Source of the DNA: Morinoia aosen
Taxonomy: Eukaryota > Arthropoda > Malacostraca > Amphipoda > Talitridae
Length of the DNA stretch: 64,000 bases
Assembly (NCBI GenBank): GCA_030386875.1
Contig: CM059564.1
Coordinates: 42,552,075-42,616,074, forward strand
Direction of reading: 5' to 3'
The stretch's first letter is position 1. The number at the start of each line of letters is the position of its first letter. The position numbers were made by a program, and so were the translations under genes. The notes beneath the pieces were generated by a model that was given only the letters and a program-made list of their open reading frames with translations, was not told the DNA's origin and did not search any database. Shown here piece by piece: positions 58,471-64,000 of the stretch.

Positions 58471-58834
58471 GCTGAGAGGGAATACTGGCATGCTGAGAGG
58501 GAATACTGGCATGCTGAGAGGGTATCCTGGTATGCTGACGGGGTATACTGGCATGCTGAGAGGGAATACTGGCATGCTGAGAGGGAATACTGGCAAGCTG
58601 AGAGGGAATACAGGCAAGCTGAGAGGGTATACTGGCATGCTGCGAGGGAATACTGGCAAGCTGAGAGGGAATACTGGCATGCTGAGAGGGTATACTGGCA
58701 TGCTGAGAGGGAATACTGGCATGCTGAGAGGGAATACTGGCATGCTGAGAGGGAATACTGGCAAGCTGAGAGGGAATACAGGCAAGCTGAGAGGGAATAC
58801 TGGCATGCTGAGAGGGAATGCTGGCAAGCTGATA
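58471..58834. repeat. 21-bp minisatellite, about 17 copies
   Basis: Core GAGAGGGAATACTGGCA with TGCT or AGCT, and GGTATACTGG variants. Because 21 is a multiple of 3, frames repeat a 7-residue motif on either strand (124-177 codons). These are artefacts of the array. Confidence 0.96.
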
Positions 58835-59696
58835 TTAATTTATGTGTCGTCTCAAATACTCTAATTTCAGCGAGCAAAAGCTTCTCTTGTATGAAAAGTA
58901 ATTTCCTTTGCAAATGCATCAACTGCTTTGCATCCTCTCCAATTGAGAGGATATGGAGTTGTAATCGTTTGACGTATAAATTTTAGTGCTTTTTTCTTGA
59001 ATACTTTTCATGGTAAACTTTGTCAGCACTGTTCAGCGTTCAAAATTATTTCAGCGTGCTTTAGTTCTTATGATCTCATAATAGTATCGTTGAGCAGCGT
59101 AAATGGTTTGCTAATTTTTTGTTCGACATTTTCATTTGCTCTTTTGATAAAAAATGTCAGCTTGTTTCTTGCGATTTTGCTTCCTATTACATACAGTAAT
59201 ATCTGTTATTCGATCTGTTAAAATATTACGTACAGTAATGATTAATAAAACCTGTGCTTTCAATTGAAACTTACACGGTGTACGTCCTTGCGCTAGTAAA
59301 CGAATTTAATCGTATATCACTTCACTTCGGTTGCGACAATTGCACTTTAACATCGTTTTCAATTTTCCATCACACGATCCCAATTCCCTTTCTTACGGTC
59401 TGAACTTTTATCTCAAGAGCTCACGTTCTGGAGCGTTTTTACGAAAAGGACTTGACATCTCTACAGGTTTTCGACCCTGCCTTCTTCCAATACGTCATCC
59501 AATTTCGTCCTAAGTAATTAAAGCCGACCGGCTCGGTCAAAAAAATTATGCTCAGATTTTTCAGCCGAGACTCCCAATTATTCCTCAAAACGGAAACTAG
59601 TGCAACATCTGCCAAGAAATGGGGAGAAAGAAAAAAATGTTTGGAGCAAGTGATGGAATGTGATGGTAATGACAAGAGGGTGAACTAAAGCTCCTG
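58835..59696. other. Unassigned stretch
   Basis: Nothing recognised. Confidence 0.45.
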
Positions 59697-59925
59697 CGTT
59701 CTGTTATTTGGTATTTTATAACTTTTATTATTATTGCAGCATATCTTAATATTTTGTTATCTATTATTTCACGAAAGATTATGGTAAACTTCAGATTATG
59801 GAGTCCCATCGTATTGTGATTTGTTATAATAACAACTTATTTTATTATTGCAGCGTGATTTGTGTTTTTACATTCTATTATTCCATGAAAATCAAGATAA
59901 ACTTTAAGTTATGAAGTCGATCTCA
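59697..59925 (+). repeat. Direct duplication, ~115 bp x 2
   Basis: Shared words: AACTTTTATTATTATTGCAG / AACTTATTTTATTATTGCAG, TCTATTATT.CA.GAAA and GATAAACTT-type ends. Confidence 0.8.
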
Positions 59926-60264
59926 GGGTCAAAAACGACAAACTGCTGGTAGTAAGGATGCAAGCATAAATAAAATTATCTAAAAAAAACTGATAAATGA
60001 CGCAACTGAATGTCACGAATACAAGCAAATACAGTGGTATTCACTTGAGAATGTATTTTAAATAAATTGGTAACAGTGGTGAGGAATTCAGGCAGGGAAT
60101 TTTAATTAAATTGAAGGTAGGCTTTAAATATTTCGCTGAAGGATGCAAGGATGCTTCTTTGGGCTTGGGGGTGGTATGAGAGCATGACAAAAAAATAACT
60201 TCTAGGGTAAATTGAACTTGTGATTTTGGGTCTAAAAACAGAGACTACGCTTAATGCAGATAAC

Positions 60265-60560
60265 ACTTATCAATTGGCAGAGAGGTTGATAGATGCAGAA
60301 ATTGAAAAAGATTGATGGGGATAGATGTGTTAGAATTGGATACATGCGCAAATTGAAGAAGATTCAAGGTAATTAAGATATTAAAGTTGATTAACGCGAA
60401 ACTATAGATTGTTGGTGACTAAGATGTTAGAATTGATGGACGCAGAAACTGTATAGGATTGATGGCAATTATGATTTTATAGTCGATGGACGCCGAAATG
60501 GTGTAGTATTGATGATGACTAAGATTTTAGAGTTGCTGGAGGCAGAAGGAGTGGAAATTC
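60265..60560. repeat. Degenerate ~58-60 bp tandem repeat, 4-5 copies
   Basis: Units contain TTGATGGACGCAGAAA-like words, GATTGATGG and TTAAGAT/CTAAGAT followed by TTAGAATTG. Confidence 0.7.
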
Positions 60561-63500
60561 TGGAATGTAGAGAATTGAAGAAAATTGCAACGAGTGCAAA
60601 AGTTATGGATCGCCTTTAGCAAAAATCGCGAGGGCTAATGGGGGCGAGAAGCCAACATTCGTGGTGGGAGAAGTTGAGTCGAGTTTGACACGCAAGACAG
60701 AAAGCTGTTCCGGGCAGCGAAGGACAGGAGGATTACATTTTGAATTCTACATGAAAAATTTGCCTCGAATTACGTGACTGATATTTAGACTGAAACAATT
60801 TTTTCCACAAATACTTACTAAGAGCGATAGTTGTGAAGAGTAAAGAATTGGTAAAGTCATTGTTCTTGAAAGTGCTTAGAAAATCCTTCATTATCTGTTT
60901 CTTACTATAGGGCTTGGTGTAAAGACTCAGTAAAAAGCTTCTGAGAATTATGAGAGGCAGGTTCGGAGAAAATATATTATCTGTTTACTTTGAAGTGAAA
61001 TGAAATAGGGTCTTCAGATATCGACTCCAATGAAATTATGCTGGGAAGAAGGAATGTGAAACTCGGATTAATCATGCAGTCAATTTAGCTGTGTTTAAAT
61101 AACAGAGAACGATTAATACCAGAGCTATGTAAGGCTGTTAGATTGAGAGCAAGAAACTGAAGTTGAAAAAATAGTCTAATTTTTAGTGTTTAAAAAACTG
61201 TAAAGTACCAAAATACGATGTAATATGTAATTTTGCCACCGATTTGTTGTCATTTTAAGTTTCATTTTAACATTATTCTATTTCGCATGCTTAATTTAAA
61301 AATGTGGTTCTCTTTTATGGTTTTGTAATCGAAATTTGAAATGTAATATTTCGACGCACCTTAAGCTATTCAGTGTTATTTTACTCTAAAATTGTATCAA
61401 AGATTTTTATCTCCAAGCTCCCTAAGCCAAACAACTCATTTATTCGTCGAAAATAATTTCATACTCGCAATTTTCTAACAATGACAATCAAGTGAATTAT
61501 TTAAAGTTGTTTAGGTTAGCTGACAAATATAAATAGTTAATGGAAACTCCAGCAGCTCGTTAACCACAAGACCTTCTATTGTTGACAAGCATCATTAAAA
61601 GAAGAGTTGAAAATTAGAAAAAGCTTCATCTAATATTGTTTTGCACAGGAGTTATGGTGATGATATTGATGTCGCGTACATGTAATGGATTCTAGACAGT
61701 TCACGCAGTGTGTTCGTGCGATATTTTTAACAATATTCAACATATTTATATAATATTTACGTACAATATGGTGATATGTTATTGATTCTATTAAAATTAA
61801 ATTGTTCAGTACCGTCCTCGATCTTTTTTTAACTCTCCATGGTAATCTCATACGGAGAGTTTTTCTGTGGAACTACAGCTGTTCAACTTCACATGTACTG
61901 GCATCATAAAGTTATACCTTTTCTACCTGCTTATTTGCCCATCATATTTTCAAAGAGTAAGCCATCTGTGGCACTCGAAGGATAGACTCGGGTGCTAAAC
62001 TGACAGTCTTTCTTTCTATTTCAGGCTATTTGTCTTTAGGAATAAGAGATCTGTCCGATCCTTCAAATTTAAATGATCCTTTACGTTCCTCGCCCCCCCT
62101 CCCAAGTCTGATCAAAAGACAGAACAGGAATTTCATGGATAGAGTTTCGCCACCAAAGTAATACCTGCAATTCTGATTGACGGAATTCTTCTTTCTGCCC
62201 ACGAAATATCTCAAAAACGAGAATTTTATGGACAATTCCACGACGAAAATAATGTTCATGAACATCAGGGCCCTTGCAAACGCTTCTGAAATTCGAAATT
62301 TTCTCAGATATTTCCTGCACACAATTCCTGGAATTATTTCACGGTCGTCCTAGAATAACAAATTTTTATAGCTTCTTTTTCTAATGGTTTTCGTCGTCCT
62401 GGAAATAATCAAGTTTTTAGAAATTCATCGCTAAAAAAGACAAAGCGTTTCAGAAAAGCTCCTGGAAGAGAACCCAGGGCAAAAGTCGTTCACTAGAAAA
62501 TACGGAATGAATAATTCCTTGAGCGTTCGCATCAGCCTTGCAATAGAAATAAAACAGCAATGAGAAGTATTGGTGCAAAATTTTCGTTTCATGGAAGTTC
62601 CTGGATTTGGCGTATAAGTGAAAGCTCATGACCAATCATAGTATCTCTTTTTTCTGATGATCGGAACAAGAATGAAATTATTGAACATGTACTACAAAGA
62701 AAACCTTAATCCTGATATTTCTACCAAATAATGCTGCTTTAATTGATCAGTTTCTCAATTGTTGACTTACGACCACGGAATATAGTCTGAACTTCTGGAA
62801 AAATTTAGCTTCCAGTAAAGTGTCTCCAGCAATTTCCAGCATACGAGGATCGGTCTAGGCTAGAAAATGTCTTCTTGAACTTTACAGTGAATTCAGTGTC
62901 TGTGTCTCTTCTTTATATGTCTGAACGTTGAACAGTCCAACTTGAAACATTCTTTGTTCTTGTTAACTAATTAATGTTACTGACAGAAAACTGAAGTGCA
63001 AGAGTTCTTCGGCAAACCAGCTGAAGGTTGCCTCTCTACCTGACAGCTGAAGAAACAAAGCAAAGCGCTACGACAATCTGTACTTTAGAACTCTGTGTTG
63101 TGGTGTTTTCTAGTGCCAATTTTGAACTTCTGAGTACCTTCGAGCTTTACCTTTTGCGAGCTTCTCTTTCGTCCTTGCTTCTTGTTGCGTCCGCCCTAGT
63201 CCATTTAAGCTTAACGCTGTTATCGTGTGTTGTTCGTTAACGTTGTTCGTGCGAGATTTTGTACCCAAACTTCGAGCTAAATAACAAAATAATATATGCT
63301 GCAAAGATGTGCCTGATATTTACCTGAAACTGTGAAGAGAGTGGGAAACAACTGAACAGCTTTCCCGTCTTGTACCCTCTTGCGAATACTGAGCGTTCAT
63401 GGAATGCTTTCATAAATGGCTTTCGCTGAGTCCCGTGTTGTATCTTAGAGGAAACGCCAGACTCGTCAAGTGCGATTAAGCAACTCATTAGTTCGCCGTG

Positions 63501-64000
63501 ACTACGCACCAAAAGAATTTTAGTCTAACGACCTGAACTAACATACATTGAATTCTATGAAGAACAAGGTTAGTTGTCAGCGGCCTCTTTGAATTTCTTT
63601 TATGAAAAGCATATCTTGCTTTGTAGCTTATTCTACCGAAACCGGAACTGTGGCCATGCGAGCCGTGAGACACGTTATCAAATTCAAAGATCCTTGATAG
63701 ACAGCGATCATTGACAGAAACTTTAAACAAAAGGGTGTTTTATTCCTTATGAAGATAAGTGAATTGATAAAATATGATGTACAACAATTTTTTCACAAAT
63801 TGTACAGCTCGACAAATTAAAAATCGTTAGCGATCATTTTGTGTTGTAAAACGAACTAACGTCTGGCTAGTCAGTGAGGAAAAACAGTTATTGATGAAGA
63901 AGAAGATCTCGTTGCACTCGAAGCCGAGAGTGAGTTTGTCCCTATGTTTTATTAAAAATATCTGGACGTCCCAAAGAACTATGCATTGTGTAATATGGTT
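60561..64000. other. Unassigned stretch to window end
   Basis: No gene, RNA or repeat recognised. Minus frames at 62,026-62,322 start at GTG or lack domain signatures. Those at 63,028-63,304 are open on both strands and not assignable. Confidence 0.4.

Noticed and set aside
58426-58986. Frames on both strands with 7-residue periodicity
   Set aside because: A 21-bp unit divisible by 3 keeps any stop-free frame open; nothing supports translation.

Overview
This looks like a stretch of animal nuclear DNA, most likely arthropod (inference). It is AT-rich by eye, has no dense gene content, and is packed with minisatellites, short direct duplications and small DNA transposons. It holds one near-complete Ty3/Gypsy LTR retrotransposon. 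No bacterial features (operons, ribosome binding sites) are present. I could not assign any host gene to a known family, so the window is probably intergenic or part of very long introns. Most open frames are antisense shadows or stop-free repeat arrays, and many begin at TTG or GTG rather than ATG. || Layout. 1-11,288: AT-rich sequence with three non-autonomous DNA transposons that show terminal inverted repeats and target-site evidence: a hAT-like element at 2,843-3,044, a mariner-like element at 5,935-6,132, and a 579-bp element with a perfect 8-bp target duplication at 10,198-10,776. There are also a GGCATA/GGCATG array and a 145-bp direct duplication. || 11,289-22,814: a Ty3/Gypsy element on the minus strand, flanked by the 4-bp duplication GTAT. 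Its 5' LTR is at 21,162-22,810 and its 3' LTR at 11,293-13,530. gag (20,794-19,775) is followed by pol (protease, RT, RNase H, integrase) in the -1 frame, joined by a phased AAAAAAC slippery heptamer. One in-frame TGA splits off the integrase C-terminus. The 3' LTR carries a 584-bp piggyBac-like MITE at a TTAA site that the 5' LTR lacks, so it inserted later. || 22,815-33,700: degenerate tandem repeats, a 368-bp fold-back palindrome (25,259-25,626), several 60-220 bp duplications, and a short coding-like minus-strand island (30,987-31,285). || 33,720-41,665: a 43-copy 20-bp minisatellite, a local ~90-bp repeat family, dinucleotide tracts, 31-bp and 59-bp arrays, and a coding-like island at 39,694-40,083. 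|| 44,678-51,670: more arrays and duplications, with coding-like islands near 46.0, 46.6, 47.5 and 49.5 kb. Some of these sit beside good splice-acceptor motifs but contain early stops. || 54,325-60,560: a 230-bp duplication and 23-bp, 20-bp (about 59 copies) and 21-bp minisatellites. From about 60.6 kb to the end I recognise nothing. || The retrotransposon genes form the only clear functional unit: Gag for the particle, and Pol made by frameshifting for proteolysis, cDNA synthesis and integration. The small transposons have no coding capacity and would need enzymes supplied from elsewhere.
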